Below are positions 5,809 through 6,261 of a DNA stretch of 6,261 nt, one piece after another; the first letter of the stretch is position 1, and each line of letters begins with the position of its first letter. The stretch comes from Gemmatimonadota bacterium (GTDB lineage Bacteria; Gemmatimonadota; Gemmatimonadetes; Palauibacterales; Palauibacteraceae). The stretch is from assembly GCA_030598525.1 (NCBI GenBank), contig JAUVPT010000101.1, positions 1-6,261 of the forward strand. Direction: 5' to 3'. The translations under genes and the position numbers were made by a program. A model generated the notes under the pieces. That model searched no databases, was not told the DNA's origin, and saw only the letters and a list, made by a program, of their open reading frames with translations.

Positions 5809-5844
5809 GGCCAGCGGCCGGGTAAGAATCTCCTACCCCTGGCC
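5809..5844. terminator. Hairpin between convergent genes, possible bidirectional terminator
   Basis: GGCCAG (5809-5814) pairs with CTGGCC (5839-5844) and GGGTA (5820-5824) with TACCC (5834-5838). There is a 5-base bulge on the left arm and a 9-base loop. It starts 4 bases after the small membrane gene's stop and ends 12 bases before the stop of the convergent HNH gene. There is no T-run on either strand, so termination is inferred from position and stem only. Confidence 0.45.
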
Positions 5845-5856
5845 ACGGCTCCTGAC

Positions 5857-6261
5857 TCAGCCCAGCGCCTCGAGAGCGCGGAAGTAGACGGAGTCCGGGA
5901 TGTCGGCCTCGCGCTTCCAGCGAGCGCCTGCGGTGAAGAAATCGGGATCCACGCCTCTGCTTCGGTTGTCCTCGACGAGCGCTGCCACGGGATCCGCTGG
6001 CAGCTCGGGTGGTGCCGTTCGCGTGCCAATGTGGACCTGGCCCCTGGGATCGATGAATGCCGGCAGCTTCTCCCTGCCCCACCACTCGGCCTTCCACCCC
6101 TGCTCGTGCACCAGCCGGTGATGGTGCGAGCACAGGAGCAGCAGGTTCTCGAGCTTCGTCTCCCCTCCATCAGCCCAGTGCCTGACGTGGTGCGCGTCGG
6201 TGAACCGCAGGCCGCAGCCCTTAAACCGGCAGCCACGGTCACGCGCCTCCAGCGCACGGCG
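5857..6261 (-). CDS. HNH endonuclease domain protein, partial (N-terminus off window)
   Basis: The frame is open from the right edge to a TGA at 5857-5859, giving the last 134 residues of a longer protein. Numbering from the edge, C11 and C16 ('GCRFKGC') with C44 and a histidine of 'CSHHH' (44-48) form the zinc-knuckle. 'DAHH' (22-25), N39 ('LENLLLLC') and H48 supply the HNH metal-dependent nuclease motif. The 'GGETKLENL' segment is typical. This arrangement is common at the C-terminus of the large DUF222/13E12-type HNH family, but the N-terminal part is not visible. The substrate is DNA by family knowledge; the biological role of these proteins is poorly known. About 80 residues after the HNH fold, including 'PRGQVHIGT' and a charged C-terminus, are less conserved. 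A GTG at 6111 is internal to the domain and not the start. It converges on the small cysteine-rich gene. Confidence 0.88.
   Translation of the reverse strand, partial: RRALEARDRGCRFKGCGLRFTDAHHVRHWADGGETKLENLLLLCSHHHRLVHEQGWKAEWWGREKLPAFIDPRGQVHIGTRTAPPELPADPVAALVEDNRSRGVDPDFFTAGARWKREADIPDSVYFRALEALG

Noticed and set aside
1..6261. CRISPR arrays, tRNA and rRNA genes
   Set aside because: No regularly spaced repeats, tRNA cloverleaf or rRNA signature could be seen by reading both strands.

Overview
The window is GC-rich, densely coding bacterial DNA, and every complete gene shows bacterial-type start signals. It carries no mobile element, CRISPR array, tRNA or rRNA that I could see. The organism cannot be named from this sequence. 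The mix suggests an uncultured, high-GC, environmental Gram-negative-type lineage (Myxococcota, Gemmatimonadota or related groups): a GT39-like membrane glycosyltransferase, a 'NYGFEKRQ' lysine/glutamate-rich small protein and an HNH protein of the 'GCRF..GC' kind. This placement is inference only.

Left part (1-2827): a small purine-nucleoside module. An adenosine-deaminase family gene runs leftwards off the window edge (1-836, minus). Divergent from it, 62 bases away, are a nucleoside hydrolase (899-1864) and a ribokinase (1913-2827), probably one operon. Together they could turn adenosine into inosine, split inosine into hypoxanthine and ribose, and phosphorylate the ribose to ribose 5-phosphate. 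The divergent gap holds a 7-bp inverted repeat that is a candidate operator. The hydrolase has proline where the classical catalytic histidine would be.

Middle (2801-4492, minus): a polytopic GT-C/GT39-like glycosyltransferase whose 3' end overlaps the ribokinase 3' end by 27 bases. It is divergent from a rightward pair: a 67-residue protein with a basic first half and an acidic second half (4652-4855) and a VOC-superfamily protein (4908-5381).

Right part (5382-6261): the most unusual stretch. A 231-base gap contains four consecutive RNA hairpins (5445-5596), ending just before a perfect Shine-Dalgarno and a 63-residue membrane protein with seven cysteines in 20 residues (5613-5804). A further hairpin (5809-5844) separates it from the convergent C-terminal part of an HNH endonuclease-domain protein (5857-6261, minus, running in from the right edge). 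The structured leader plus cysteine-rich small membrane protein is the best candidate here for something undescribed.
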